Of a stretch of DNA of 64,000 nt, positions 25,041-38,822 are shown piece by piece. The first letter of the stretch is position 1, and the number at the start of each line of letters is the position of its first letter. The DNA is from Hyaloscypha bicolor E (taxonomy: Eukaryota > Ascomycota > Leotiomycetes > Helotiales > Hyaloscyphaceae), in contig NW_020194585.1 in the NCBI RefSeq assembly GCF_002865645.1, positions 558,001 to 622,000 on the forward strand, in the 5' to 3' direction. A program made the position numbers and the translations under genes. Under the pieces are notes generated by a model. That model searched no databases and was not told where the DNA came from. It worked only from the letters and a program-made list of their open reading frames with translations.

Positions 25041-28000
25041 CAGTGTGAGCAAAAAATACTCAAGCTACTCAAACTACTCAAGAGTAGTCTTGAGTAGAGT
25101 AGAGTAGAGTTTGAGTAGCGTAATATGGTACTTGAGTAGAGTAGAGTAGAGTACTACTCAAGAGTAACTCAAGAGTAGTCACGTGCAAGTCACGTGCAAG
25201 TTACGTGAATGTAGAAAATCAATGTTCATTTAATTATTAATAAATAAATAAGGTACCCATTAAGCAGCACTATATAATTTAAGCTTGAGCTTATATAAGG
25301 CTACTTAAATACTACTTTTCTTCTATAAAAAACAGATTTTCCTCCTCGGAATCTTTCTTTTCCTTCTTTTTTTCTTCTCTTTTTACTTCTTCTAATTCGT
25401 CTTTAAATAACCCCCAGCTTTTTAAGCAAGATATTATCTCAAAAGTACTTTTATTAAGTCTATTACGTAATTTAGACATAATAAGAGCACCTTGAGAAAA
25501 GAATCTCTTACTAGTAGCCGAGGAAGCGGGGATTCCTAGATATTTCCTAGCTATTAAAGCTAAAACAGGAAATCTAGCGGTATTAGACTTCCAATAATCT
25601 AAGGGCTTAGTCTATATATATATTAGTACTAATTTATTAAAAAATATTAAGAGAATATCGGATAATTATTATAATAAAATTTAAGTAAAATTTACTTACT
25701 TTCCTATCTTCTCTCTTTTCTTCTAAATAAGTTACTAATTCGTCTTCTATATTAGAAGACTTATTAGTAATCTATATATCGTCTTCGTCTTTGTCTTCGT
25801 CGGAATCGGCCATATTAATATCCGAGAAATCGGATCTAGCTTGAGATAAATTATAATTATATTTATATCTTAATAAAATTAGTTATTAATTAATTTATTA
25901 AAAAGTAATTAAAGAAATTACTTACATATTATAATCGGTCTTTAATCTATTATATATATCCGAAGATATACCGCTAGATAAGCCAATACTAGTTAATCCT
26001 TCTTGTTTAATTCGAGGATCAAGAATAAGGGCTAAATATAAAGCTTTACTTTTATTATCTAAAATGCCTGTTTTAGGATAATATTTTCGAAGCTTAGCTA
26101 TTCCCTTATTAATTGCATCTGTAAATACTTTGTCCTATTAAATATTAGTATAATATTAATAATAATATAAGAAGAGTTTAAGAAAAGACTTACTTTAAAT
26201 TCCTTTTTGAAATTTTCTGGTTTATTATATATTTTATATACTTCAGATATAATATAATATATAGTAGGGTAATTTTCGGCTTGTAACTTGGTAGTAGCTT
26301 TAATAAATATTGAAACTATATTTAAAATATTATTTAAATAAGTAATTTCAATATTAGTTAAAACTAGACTTTTGTTTTTAAAAGCCTTCGAATTAGAGCT
26401 ATTAATAACTACTTTAATAGCTTTATATATATGTAAAAAGTTCTTTAACATATAATAAGTCAAAGACTACCGTGTTTTTTAATCTATAAATAATTAGTAT
26501 TAATTAATAATTAAATAATTAAATAATTAATTACTTACCAAGTTAAGGAAATCGAGCATTTTCTATATTAAAAGCTTTAATTTGAGCTTCTAATAGCCGT
26601 CGGTTTTCTTGGTTATATTTAAGACCTATAATAGTCTTTCTAATCTTTTTCCAAATTAATAAACCTAAAATTTATTAATAAACCTCTTATAAATTATATA
26701 GGAAACTTACTTATTACTTGTTCTCCTTCTTCTTCTTCTCTATCTTCAAGTTCTTTTATTTCTTGCTCATATAAATCTGTAGAATAAGAAGTATTATAAT
26801 TATTCTTAATAAGAGCTTTTAAAATATCTTAAACTACTAGATTTAATACGTAAGCTATATAAGAGATATCTCCTTGAAATTTAATGCCTTTCTTATTATA
26901 ATACTTTATAAAAGCCTTTAATAAGGTATCGTTTGAACTAGTATTATCTCGAGTAATACTAAATAATATATATTAGTAATTATTTAATAATTATTTTAAA
27001 TTACTTACCTAGTAATATTATATTCGATATTATATTATTTTAAAGCTTCTAATAAAACAGAAAGCATATAAATACCAGAGTAAATATTGCTTAAATCTTT
27101 TATAGCTAATAAATAAGATTTTAATTTAAAATCCTTATTTATAAAGTATCTAATAATATATTAGTATAAATTTTATTTAATAATTATAAGGATATATAAA
27201 CTTATATAGTAATTCCAAGAAATGCCTTTTGATTTATACTTGTTCAAGCATCTAAAGTAATAGAAAAGGTTCCTTGAGAATTAATATTCTCTTGTAATTC
27301 TTCTTTAATATTTAAACTCTTTTCTATATAGCTTAAATTAAGCTCGTCCTTAAGTGTTTTCATATATAAAGGCAGTATTTGACTATAAAATATTAGCTTA
27401 TATAATAATAATAATAATAATATAAGTACTTACTAATTTAAATATTTTAAAAGTACTTTAAAGCTCGAAGTAGTAACTACTCGAAAAGAGATATTATTAC
27501 TAATAATAAAGCTTAATAATAATCTCTTAAAGTAATTAATAGTAAAGCTATCTTCTCTTTGGCCCGATTGTCTATTAAAAAGACTATTTATAATTAGTTG
27601 AGAGATTTGAGAAGAAGAAGCTTTACTTTTACCTAATAAATAATTAGTAAATAATTCTTTAAATAATATTAATTAACTTACTATTATTTCCACTATCGGA
27701 AAGAGTATTAAGATCAATAAATTTATGTAAGTTCCGAAAATGAGCTAAATAATTACTTATTTAACCGTATATTCATTAATTTAGCCACGTTTTTCTAAAA
27801 AGTTAATTAATATTAAAACCATTAAAATTAAGATTATTAACTTACAAACAGCCTTGTACTAAGCACCTAATAGTACACGTACGAGCGTCTTCCGGGTTCT
27901 CTTGAATTGGATTTAAAGTCTTTTTTAAATATCCTTTTTTAAAGAGAAGAGGTTCTTTATTAAGGGATTTTAATATAAAATCAGGGTGATTTTGGCTTAT

Positions 28001-28577
28001 ATTAAGCTTAATCGAGGATTATTAAGACATTTTCGAGTATATAAAGTATATATAAAGGTATTTATAATATAAAGTATTATTATAAGAGTAATAGTTAAAG
28101 ATATATAAGTAATTATAAAAATAAAAGAAGCGAGAACTCGAGGAAAACAACTTATTCTTATAGAAAATTCTAATATTCTAAAGGCTTCTTAATTATTCTT
28201 CTAATTAGAAAGAATTACTATATTTCGGAGGTTCTAGTTCTTTAATTTCTAATATATAGCTCTTATATTAGTAATATAATATAATATATAAGCCATAGTA
28301 GTTCTGGAGGTATCGTAAAGGTTCTACCTCGCTTACCAAGCCTCGCCACCACTTAATTGGGCAGTGCAGTGGCGCTAGGCTCGGGCCACCCCGGAGCCTT
28401 ACCCAATTAGGTTAGCATGTCACGTGTAACGTCACGTGCACACTACTCAACTACTCAAGAATATTCTAGAGTAGTTGAGTAGAGTAGTTGAGTAGAGTAT
28501 GAGTAGTGAGAAAAAAACTTGAGTAGAGTATGAGTAGGGCCCACTACTCTACTCTACTCTACTCATTTCTCACACTG
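25041..28577 (-). mobile_element. hAT transposon, copy 1 (3.5 kb)
   Basis: Ends CAGTGTGAG...CTCACACTG are flanked by perfect 8-bp direct repeats GCTATTAG (25033-25040 and 28578-28585), diagnostic of hAT transposition. Both subterminal zones (25060-25165 and 28440-28567) are packed with GAGTA/TACTC units, and further inside with CACGTG motifs. The minus strand encodes a multi-intron hAT transposase. The transposase body is A+T-rich and RIP-affected, while a GC-rich patch at 28315-28430 (its 5' leader) is not. Confidence 0.92.
25312..28030 (-). pseudogene. hAT transposase, copy 1
   Basis: Minus-strand ATG at 28028-28030 is followed almost at once by two TAA codons, then LNKEPLLFKKGYLKKTL and RCLVQGC before a GTAAGT intron. 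The arrangement is the same as in copy 2 (49429-52186). A long open exon at 26463-26098 includes LTNIEITYLNNILNIVSIF and KLQAENYPTIYYII. The C-terminal hATC dimerisation domain is well kept: DYWKSNTARFPVLALIARKY then GIPASSAT-KRFFSQGAL and LRNRLNKSTFEIISCLKSWG, ending at a TAG at 25312-25314. Introns are short, A+T-rich and mostly GTAAGT-type. Nonsense codons at the start make this copy nonautonomous. Confidence 0.8.
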
Positions 28578-28682
28578 GCTATTAGCCTACGTGAGTCATG
28601 TTTAGTCCAACATAAATCAAAGCTTTCCACCTTACTCACTGTCTGTCTTTTCCTGTTATCTGGATATTGGTAGTTAGCAATC

Positions 28683-30220
28683 ATGCCAAAATTCAACATC
28701 CTCATCATAGGCGGTGGCCTCGGCGGTCTAGCAACCACCGTCGCACTCGCCCAACAAGGCCATAAAGTCACTGTCCTCGAGTCGACAGCTAAACTACAAA
28801 CCATCGGAGGTAGCATCACCATCCCTCCAAACTCAATGCGCGTTTGGGATTATCTCGGCCTTTTGCCAAGGTTGCATGCCGCTGCTGAGACATCAATGCC
28901 TTCACCGAGAGTCTTTAGAAGCTACAAAGGAGAGGAAATAAGTGAAGGGGGGATAACCAAGTCGGTGTACAAATACGAGTAAGTTAATTTCGCTTTTATA
29001 TAAGTTTTGCAGGAATGAGTTCTGAGTGTGAAAGCTTGACCTCGCTTCATCGAGCTCCGCTTCAAAAGCTGTTACTAGACGCAGCGACAGAGGCTGGAGC
29101 GGATATCCAAATCAATACCCGAATCATAGAAATTGATGAGAGTGGCCTCTCACCAGTAGCAGTCACCAAAGATGGACGCCGCATAGAAGCCGACCTCATC
29201 ATCAGCGCCGACGGTGAGCTTCCCTCTCCATTCTTCTCAGCTAGAAACCAACCCAATTCCAGGCGCCAAATCTATGCTTCGAAGCCTTCTACACCCCAAG
29301 ACTCAACTGAGCACTTGTATCAACTGCTACCGGGCTGTAATCCCGGGCTCAATGTTGCGCGCAGATCCGGAGCTTTCTCAACTTCTAGAAACAGCTACCA
29401 TTTGGTGGGGACCCCACCGCAATATCGTTGGAGTCCCCATTCAAAATGGGCAGCTATTCTCCCTTGAATGTACGCATCCCGGGGATACAGGCACAGCAGG
29501 GGACTGGAACAAGAAAGGCGATGTGGAGCTTATGAAAGCGACGTATTCGGATTTTGAACCTTTGGTTCTGAAGCTTTTGGGGATGGTGAAGGCGGAAGAT
29601 CTGTTGGTGTGGAAGTTGAATCAGTTGCCGGAATTGGACTCTTGGGTGTTTGGGGGTGGGAGGGTGTGTTTGATTGGTGATGGTATGCTGCTTCGACTCA
29701 TTCGGGGACGCTCACTGATTACAGAAAGCTGCGCATGCTATGATGCCATTTTCTGGCCAGGTATTCCGAATTTCATCTACCCCGAGCGGCAAAAGTTACT
29801 AACTACTGCCAAGGGCCACGCAATGGCAATCGAAGACAGCGCCGCTCTTTCCCTCTGCCTCGCCCGCTGCACTAGCACCTCATCCATCCCCCGTGCTCTC
29901 CACGCCTTCGAAGCAATCCGCAAACCACGCACCACAGTCCTAGGCAAGTATTCAGAACACAACGCTCGCATCTGGCAACTTCCCGACGGACCAGAACAGC
30001 GCGAACGAGATGAACGATCCAGAAAGAGCCCCTTTTTTATCGCCCCGGATTGGGATGGGAGGCACGTTGATGAGGTGCCCGGAATTCCGCCTGATCCGTT
30101 GTTCTTCCCGTATATGTTGGCGCATGACGTGGTTGCTTTTGTAAGTTTTCCGCGGTGAGTTTTGGACTGAGCTGATGAGAGTAGACTGAGAAGACACTTG
30201 ATGAGATGTGGACTCTTTGA
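28683..30220 (+). CDS. FAD-dependent monooxygenase (salicylate hydroxylase-like)
   Basis: Predicted NAD(P)H-dependent flavoprotein hydroxylase of the PHBH fold; substrate unknown. ATG 28683 starts NILIIGGGLGGLATTVALAQ, the GxGxxG dinucleotide-binding motif. Exon 2 contains HRAPLQKLLLDAATEAGADI and ends with the conserved ADG after DLIISAD. The third large exon (from about 29241) runs from IPGAKSMLRSLLHP to VCLIGD. A small exon, entered after an acceptor near 29730, gives AAHAMMPFSGQ and completes the GD-x(5)-P motif. After an intron with a textbook CTAAC branch site (acceptor about 29813) comes GHAMAIEDSAALSLCLA. A last intron (GTAAGT at 30142) leads to the terminal exon KTLDEMWTL-TGA (30191-30220). 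About 440 residues, normal for the family. No nonsense codon in this model. It starts 98 bp from the hAT-1 border, so its promoter was probably replaced or altered by that insertion. Confidence 0.8.
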
Positions 30221-31490
30221 ATGACGAAGATAGAGCTTGGAGTTTGCTAAGTATAGATATTCTGGCACGACCGGAGATAGATAGACAGAAATATGTTGAT
30301 GAACATGGCAAAAAGTTTAGAATTTATAGAGTAGAGAAAATTGTGCTCAGAAATGGTTTCATACAGGGTGAGAAGGTGAGGCATGAATTTGAGTGTGGAA
30401 GAAGATACAAAGTGTGAATGTTCTACAAATGTTTTCTATTTGATGCGGGTTCTTAGCTTAAGTGGGATGTGGCTGGTGGTAGCAGTCCGCCAAATCCAAT
30501 GAAATTTGCATCTACCTATTTGCCGTTCATCGACTTCGAGGCTCTACTTTGACTTGTCACCTCCAAACTTGTCAGAATTTCATCCCCCCACCCTCAGATT
30601 CTCCTCTCTCCTCATCCTCAATTGCTAGCTTATCGATCCCAAAATACCAAAGCAGCTCCTTTGGGAATCCCTGTATTAACCGAAATATCCCGTGCTGACC
30701 TACACTACTCAACCTGAAGTTGAAATTATTCATGAAAGCTTGAAATTCATTTTCCGCAAAGCGGAAATAAAGTTCTTCGCCTCCGCTGCGGGTCGGAATG
30801 GGTTATGTTTTCCAGGCATCGCTAACGGTATTTAAAGTAGTAGATATTTACTAAAGCTTAATAAGAAGTAAGGGAACACTATAACGGTCGGATGCGAGTC
30901 TTTTGGCTAATCAATGATGGGTTAAGCTGTCAACTTCGTGCCATCCTGACTTCAAGTTTCATCCCATAAACAGACTGTCTGTCATCTCGCCAGCAAGGTC
31001 CATTCCGGGACATATGCAGTGGGATTGACGTACTTGAAAACAATTGATCTGGCAGATGTTATAGAGATGCTGAAGTAACCAAAAATCAGCGGCGTTCCTC
31101 CATATCAGAGTTAGTGGATCCCATGCATACATTTCTGAGAAGCTGGCAATGGCAGAATCGCCATCATCTGATGGGTTGACGTGTTGCTGGTGTCAGCCAC
31201 TGATCATTTCTGTTGCGGTATGACTTACACTCAGGTCATTATCCAGAAATTCCGCGGCTGTCGGGTTTAGTAGGGTCCGTGGGGTCGGGAGGACACTGGT
31301 TCCTCCTGACTTGCGGCATCATGATCCCCACTCGAGGGCTCTGTAATAGGTAATTCTATTCCTCTCCTCACTTGCAAAAGAAGCACCATCTCAATGGTTT
31401 AGAACAGATACCTCCGAATTTTAAGCTTAGTATCGCGACACGACGTGGTTGGGGGAGCCGCTTATCTCCACAGCGGCTCGGCCCAGCCAC
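30221..31490. other. Intergenic region
   Basis: Normal composition, no supportable gene. The hairpin AGCCGCT...AGCGGCT lies at about 31457-31479, just left of the pogo insertion. An open frame beginning at 31372 crosses into the transposon and is not a host gene. Confidence 0.5.
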
Positions 31491-31529
31491 TAACCGAAGT
31501 CCCGCACCAAAACAAGCTAAAAACACGTT

Positions 31530-32734
31530 TAATACTACGGCCAAAATACGTAATAAATTCATTAAATCAAGTCGTATTAACAAGACAGTAGCCGTAATTC
31601 AAAGAGGGGAATTTACTTATTATGCCAATATAGCTAGGAAGTTCAAGTATAACTATAGTACTATCTCTAGATAAATCCGTAGCCTTATAAAGTCAAAGAA
31701 TAAAGCGAATTTATTTTAGTACTAATATTTAACTATTAAGTAAAAAAAGTATTTAATTTATTAAATTAATACTCTTATTAATTAAGAAATACTACTAACT
31801 AGTTATATTATTAAAAACCTTATAGAGAAAATTAAAAGAGGGCTATTAGGAAAGAACTAGATTAGCTAATTTATAAAATATTATTTTATTAGACTAAAGA
31901 GTCTTTATTTATAAAATATTAATAATTTATATACTAGTACTAAATATACTCTAATATTTCAATTATTTTTTAGTATAATTTATTATATTATTATTATATA
32001 TATATATTATTTGGGTATTTACTAATATATATTTGCTTTATTAGCTTATAATAATAATTAAGAAATATTAAATTATAGCCGAAAATATATATAACTTTAA
32101 TAAAAAGAAATTCTTAATAGAATATAAGTAATTTTTAAAAAGAATTATAACTAGAACTATTCTGAAATTAGATTAAATCTTTAAGTTAAAATAAAATAGA
32201 AGCTATAAATTTATTAGTATTTTAGCTTATATATTTATAATTAGAAAATAGATATTACTGCTTTTAATATATTAAGGCGAATTAAGAGATCTTATAAATA
32301 TATAAGTTAATAAAGTTATAACTAATTTAAAGGCCTATTTTACGGTTTTATATAATAAATAATTAAATAATATAATTAGGCTATTTTAGCTTCAAAATAT
32401 ATTTAAATAATATATTAAATTATTATATATAACTTAAAAATGTCTTTTTATTATTAATAAGTATTTAAGTTATATTAATATAATATTTATTAATTAGGCC
32501 AATTAATATAATATAATTTTATTAATTTTATTTCTATATATAATTTATTAGTTTTAGTTCCTTAATATCGGACTTTTTTTAATTATTATTAATTATATAT
32601 TCTTGAGAACTTAATATAATAATTAATAAATTAGGCAGACTTATTAAAATAAATAAAAGCTTCTTTTAGTTAAAGTTTAAAAGATCTTAGAATAAAGTAT
32701 TTATAGAAAAGAATATCTAATTAGTATTTTATAA
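31530..32734 (+). pseudogene. Pogo-like transposase, N-terminal half (RIP-degraded)
   Basis: AVIQRGEFTYYANIARKFKY then STISR matches the helix-turn-helix start of fungal pogo transposases (AIQRGEF..YAKAARKF). RSLIKSKNKANLFQYQYLTI follows in the same frame, then LKSLYLQNIN, all typical CENP-B/Psq order. From about 31680 on nearly every Gln codon is a stop. The catalytic block cannot be read safely, and the sequence is cut at 32734-32739 by the Copia insertion. Confidence 0.7.
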
Positions 32735-32739
32735 ATTAG

Positions 32740-33042
32740 TATTAGTATAGCTATTTCTTTAGAAGTTATATATATAGTTATAAGATATAAGATATAAGAT
32801 ATAAGATATAAGATATAAGATATAAGTAATAGAATATAGAATATAGAATATAGTTATATAACCTTATATTCTATAAGTAACTCGACTAGTAAACTAGACT
32901 TCTTTAAGCTTAGTAGATTTAGGAATTATATATTAATACTATAATACTATAATTTCTATTTCTGAATAACAATTTTACTAATTTTATATAAATAGTATTT
33001 TATAACTATATAATAGTACTATATATTACTAGTAAACTAATA
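32740..33042 (+). repeat. Left LTR of Copia element 1
   Basis: Matches 38823-39104 except for transitions and a length difference caused by an ATAAGAT-type 7-bp tandem array (about 32781-32850) that is longer here. Confidence 0.85.
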
Positions 33043-33489
33043 CTAATTAGTTAGTACTTATAGATTAGAAATAGAATAGTTAAGCTAAAAGAGATATCCG
33101 GTAGCCTTTATTAATATTAATTTAGCTATATTAAAAAAGGGAATTACTTATTAATTCTATAAAAAAGTATCTAATAACCTAAAAGAGAAAACTCTAGTTC
33201 TTACTAATTAATAAGTAATTAGCTATTTAACTATCTATTTATTTAACTTCTACTAGCCCTAAGATTACTTTTTTGGAAACTATTTTTTCTACTTATATAA
33301 TACTTGTATTTATAGAACCCTTTTTCCGAAATATATATCCTATATATATTCTTAAAGCTCTTTAATTACTACTTCGATTTTATTATTAAATTGAGTTCTT
33401 TAAACTTTAGATTCTCCCGGAATTATAATATTTTACTTTCTAAATTTCTTATTATAGACGAAATATTTAAGAATGAAATATTTATTTTA

Positions 33490-33640
33490 ATACCTATAAT
33501 ATCTCTAGATATCTGAGATATCTAATATCTAAACCAGGTATCTGGTATCTTAACTAGATATCTAAATCAGATATCTAATATCTTAATTAGATATTTGAAC
33601 TAGATATCTAATATCTAAACTAGATATCTAGATATCTTTA
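33490..33640. repeat. ATATCT-based minisatellite inside Copia element 1
   Basis: Around ten variants of a unit like TAGATATCTAATATCT follow one another between 33500 and 33635, with many GATATC palindromes. Confidence 0.7.
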
Positions 33641-36600
33641 TTACTAAATCCTATTACAAACTACTTTATTCTCGAACCCCTCTTATTATAAACTATATTT
33701 ATATACCGGAAAGAGCTTAGCCCTAAGGATTCGGGATAGTAAACCTTTAGAATAAATATAAATAAATAAAGAAATAGAAGAATAGTATTAATCTAGCTAG
33801 CTCCAACTATAAGAAAATTCTAGATTATCTTAATACTAAATTATTCTAGTATAAGATAGAGAAGTTAACTAATAAGGACCTCTGGAAATTATTTAAGGAA
33901 AATTTTAGTAATTTTAATCTCGAAATATTTAATTAACTAGATTAATATATATTATATTAATTATAAGCTACTTTATAATATAGTAGTATTTATATTAAAT
34001 ATAACTATAATTACTTTACTATTATATAATTCTTAGTTAATACTATTTAGAGAGAAAAATAATATATCTAAACTATTAATAATATTATTACTATTAGATA
34101 AGACTTTAAAGCAGGCCCTATTATCTTATTATATATATCCCTAAATAATAGTATTATAAGAAATTAATATACTAAACCGATTATTACTTATACCTCTTTA
34201 CTATTTACTATTTCTTTATTATTTATAACTACTTCTACTAATACCGGACTATAAAGAGCTAAAACTAATAATTTTTTATTACTTCTACTATTTCTAAATA
34301 GTTCTTTAGCTAGCCCTTTTACTATAAAGCTAATTAGAGAAGTAATAAGATATATATTAAAATACAGAAATATAATAGAACTAATAATAGTTTTAATTAA
34401 AAACTTATTATCTTTCTCGATATTTACTAATATATAAAGCTTTTATAAGAGGTATTAGTAAAAGCTTTTCCTATTATATTAAAGAAACTAGTATAAGATT
34501 ACTTTTATAATAACTAGCTCTCTTAATATATATATAAAAAGGCTTATATAAATATTTATAATTTCTTTAAAGGCTCTAGTTTCTAATATTAAAACTTAGA
34601 TAAATAAAATACTATTATAATAGTAATTATAATAGCTTAATACCCTAAAAGACAATATTTGAATTCGTCTAGTTACTAATTAATAACCTATATAAATTAT
34701 AATATAGATTAATACCTGTCCTATAAAATACCGAATTCCTATATAATAAGATTATTACCTCTTATTAAGGTATACTAGTATACTAATATATAGTCTCGAA
34801 CTCTTTTTCTAATCTTAGCTAACTTATTAATAAGCTTTAATTATCTATTACTACTTATAAGAAGAAATAATAGATTAATACTAAGATTCTTTTTACTAAT
34901 TAATAATACTATTCTTAAAATTCTCTAAGCTACTATTTATTCGGAAACTATTAATATAAATCTAGTTATAATTTCGGAACCTGTAATAACTACTTCAAAT
35001 CCCGTAATTATAATAATTATACTCTAAAGTCGTGTTTTATATATAAAAGACCCGAATACTACTTATAAAAGCATATATTAGAGAAATAAGAAACTAAAAA
35101 GATATAATTTAAAAATAGAAACATTTACTAATTTAGATTCCGAAACTTCTATAACTTTAATAAATACTTTAGTAATACCTATATATAGTATATTACTAAA
35201 ATTAAAGGAAAAGAAAATAATAAAAATAATAAAGATAAACTAGAGAATAATATTTTTAAAGCTTTACTAGTAGAAATAAATAAAAGAAAAGAATATTATT
35301 TAGATTTCTATTTTATTTTTTATTAAAAGATTTCTAGCTATTTCTATTATTTCTGCTTTTACTATTTCTATAACTAATACTCTTATAAATAACCTTATAT
35401 TTCTTTCTTTTATATACTAGATAATAGGTAAAAACTATATTTTAAAGTCTATTAAATAAATAAAAAATACTTAGATATTTATAATTAATAATATATTAAA
35501 ATATAATACTTATTACTTTTATAAAGTTATAATTAATATTAGAGCCTCTAGATTCTTAATTACTAGTTCTAACTAATTCCAAGCTTTATAATAAACTAAT
35601 AATAATATCTAACTTAATAAAATTACTAAAGATTAAGTTAATATATAGTTTAATATTAGATCTATATTCTTTATTAAATCTATAATAATAAGAATACTAA
35701 TTAAATAAGTATAATTCTATATTATATTTATAAAAATTCTATTTCTATTTAGTTTAATTAATATAAATAAGCTAGGGATTTATTTTAATAATCTTATTAA
35801 TTATCTCATTATTTCTAATAAATATTTTATATCTATAATATAATATTTTAGATATTTTTTTCTATTTTAAAATACTACTTTATAAAGCTTTATTTCTAAA
35901 TTCTTTATTTATAACTTCTACTTTTTTATAAAGATTAAATTATAATATTTATATTATTATTTTAGTTATTTATCTATTAATAAGCTCCGGAATATACTAG
36001 AATAAGTAGGCTATAATATTAATATAGAAGCTCTTAGGTATCTTATAAAGTATTATAAATAATATTAGAAATTCGGATAATTACTAGAATAATTCAAGTT
36101 TAATCTAAGAAATAATATTAGTTTTAATTACTTTATTATTATTAATATTTTCTATATTTCCGGTAAGCTTATACTTTATATTATTAATAAAGGTACTTAA
36201 TATTAAGCTAGCTAATAGCTTTAAAATATTAGTATATTATATATTTGAAATACTTTAAAGTAGTATTAGATTAATACTTATTTAGGTTCTCTTAATTAGA
36301 TTATAGTAAATACCGGAAAGTAGTTTATTAGTAAAGAGTTTACTTAGCTTATAAATACTATAGGACTTAAGATTAAAATCGTTCTTATAAAAGCTTATAA
36401 TTTTATTAGAATTATAGAATATTACTATAGCCTAATTTAATATATTTACTTTATTATTATAGCCGAAATTAATGAAATTAATAAGGATACTATACTTTAA
36501 ATAGCTTTTAAAGCCATTAATAATTTTATTAGACCCAATAATATTATTCTAATTTTCTTAATTTATAGTATTTTGCCTTAAATAACCGAATATAATACTT

Positions 36601-36989
36601 TATTACTAATTATATTATAGTAATTAGTAGTATTTAAAAAGATAATAATAGAAATTCAGAAGCTTTAAGTTAGATACTAGATTATAAATGCCCTAAATAC
36701 CTGAAATAGTTCTAGTATTACTAATATCTATAAACTTTTCTTGAATTCGGATATTTTTATATAATATAAAAGAAATACTAATTAATCTAGTAGTTAGAAT
36801 AGGCTATATAAGCTAGTAGTTATTAACGGAAAGAACTATATACTAGCTTTATTATATAGTAATATTACCTTTTACTTAACTTTTATAAAGCCTTTTTATA
36901 TAGGAGATATTAAGGTTATTACTAATAGCTTTAAATCTAAATCTATTCCCGAACTTTATAATAAAGCTAAAAGTAATATAGGTATAATT

Positions 36990-38700
36990 TCTTCTGCTAT
37001 TCCTGCTATTTTACTAAAATATAATAGAGAATACCCTTATAAGAACCCGGATTTTATAATATTTCTATAAGATAATAACTTATATAAGAACTCCTACTAA
37101 GTTAAAGTTACTAGCTTTCTAGAAAAGAATATATTTAAAGTTATTTCCAGATTTCAGGTATTAAAGAAAATATATATCTTTAATTCCCGGTTTATTAATA
37201 AGATTAAAAATAAGAGTATAGAAAGAGAGTTTAAGAAGTTGAAACTAGTTATCTAAACTTATAATAATAGTAAGAAATATATAATATTAATATAATTACT
37301 TATTATTTAATATATTAGCTAGAGAATTATCCTTAGTATTATTATTATAATAATAGATATTATAGAACTATATTTATATAATATCTTATAAGCTTATATC
37401 TAATTAATAACCTTATTTAATTATAATTTTTATATTAACTCACTTTATAAACTTATTAGAAAGCTAAATCTAAATAATAATTTAATTCTAAAAGTTATAA
37501 AATTATTATATAATATATTAGAAGCTGGGAATTACTAGTTTAAAACTTATTATTTCTATTATATTAATAAGCTTTTTATAAAATAATTAATTTATAACTC
37601 TTATCTCTTTTATAATAAGTAATTCTTCGGAATTATTAGCCTTTAAACTAATAATACTCTATTTATTAGAACTAATAATTTTATAAAAGCAGAATAACTA
37701 AAGCTTTATAAGGCTAAGTTCTTAGCTAAGAAATATAAATACCTTACTTTTAACTATAATCTCAAGTTTAATAGAGGTATTATTTATATAAATATTACTG
37801 GAATTATTCTTATATAAAAATACTAATATAAAAACCTCCGAACTATTTCTATAAAAAATACTACTATTATAAATAATAGGGGTACTATTTATTAAAATCT
37901 CTTTATTAAGAACTAATATATTACCTAATATACTAGAAAAGTATATATTATATTAGTCTATTAACTAGAAGCTTTATATAATTTATTAATTATTACTTAA
38001 GCTATTAAACTCTCGAAAACTAATATAAAGATACTTAATAAATATATTTAATAGCAAATTAAGAATATTACTAGAAGACTAAGATTTATAAAGCTAGTAA
38101 AAGAGTTCTTATATTTAATTATTTTTATAAATACTTTATTTATAAATAATAGAGATCTTTTCTTCTAAATCGGATATAATCTAGTTCTAGTAAATAGAAC
38201 TAGATATACTAATATTATTTACTAGTTCTTTACTAAATATAAGAGAATTATTAGAAGTATTCTAGTTTTAGAACTTTATAATATAACTTATAGCTTTAAT
38301 ATAGGTGCTTTAATTAAATCTATAATTAATAAAATACTAGAAATGAAACTATTACTAGTAGTTTATATAAATTCGAAGTTATTATATAAATACCTTATTA
38401 AATTAAGAATTATTTAAGAAAAGTATTTAATAATTAATATAATATATCTTTATTAGATATATAAATAATAAGAGATTATAGAAATTAAATAAATTAAGAA
38501 AGAATTAAATTCTACTAATTCTATAACGAAATCGAAGCTAATAAATACCTTTAAGTATTTAATTAATATATAAATACTATATAATTAGATATAGAAAAAT
38601 AAGTTAAATATAAATAGAATAGAAAATAAATATATGAAATAGAAGAATATTATAAAAGAAAAAGTTATATATAAAAGGCTATAGCCTTTAATATATAACT
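36990..38700 (+). pseudogene. Copia element 1 reverse transcriptase and RNase H (RIP-degraded)
   Basis: With stops read through, the frame gives IFNSRFINKIKNKSIERE then LKLVIQTYNNSKKYIILTQ and IELYLYNILQAYIQL, the start of fungal Copia reverse transcriptases. Near the end NNRDLFFQIG (RNase H), then YINSKLLYKYLIKL and NSTNSITKSK match the usual C-termini (TDSKSLYDCLVKL, NPADAMTKSK). Catalytic Asp residues are partly replaced by Asn, as expected from G-to-A change. Confidence 0.75.
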
Positions 38701-38822
38701 AAAACCTTAGAAGTAATATAGATATATAAAGTATTTGGGAAATCTAGTATTAGGCCGAATTAGGGAATTTATATATAATTAGAGAAAGATATTATTTTTT
38801 GTATTTTTTAAAGAATTTCTAG

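Noticed and set aside
25075..25165. Regular TACTC/GAGTA units suggesting a CRISPR-like or satellite array
   Set aside because: Units are 5 bp and unspaced, present at both ends of a hAT element; they are subterminal repeats. No CRISPR array exists in this eukaryotic window.
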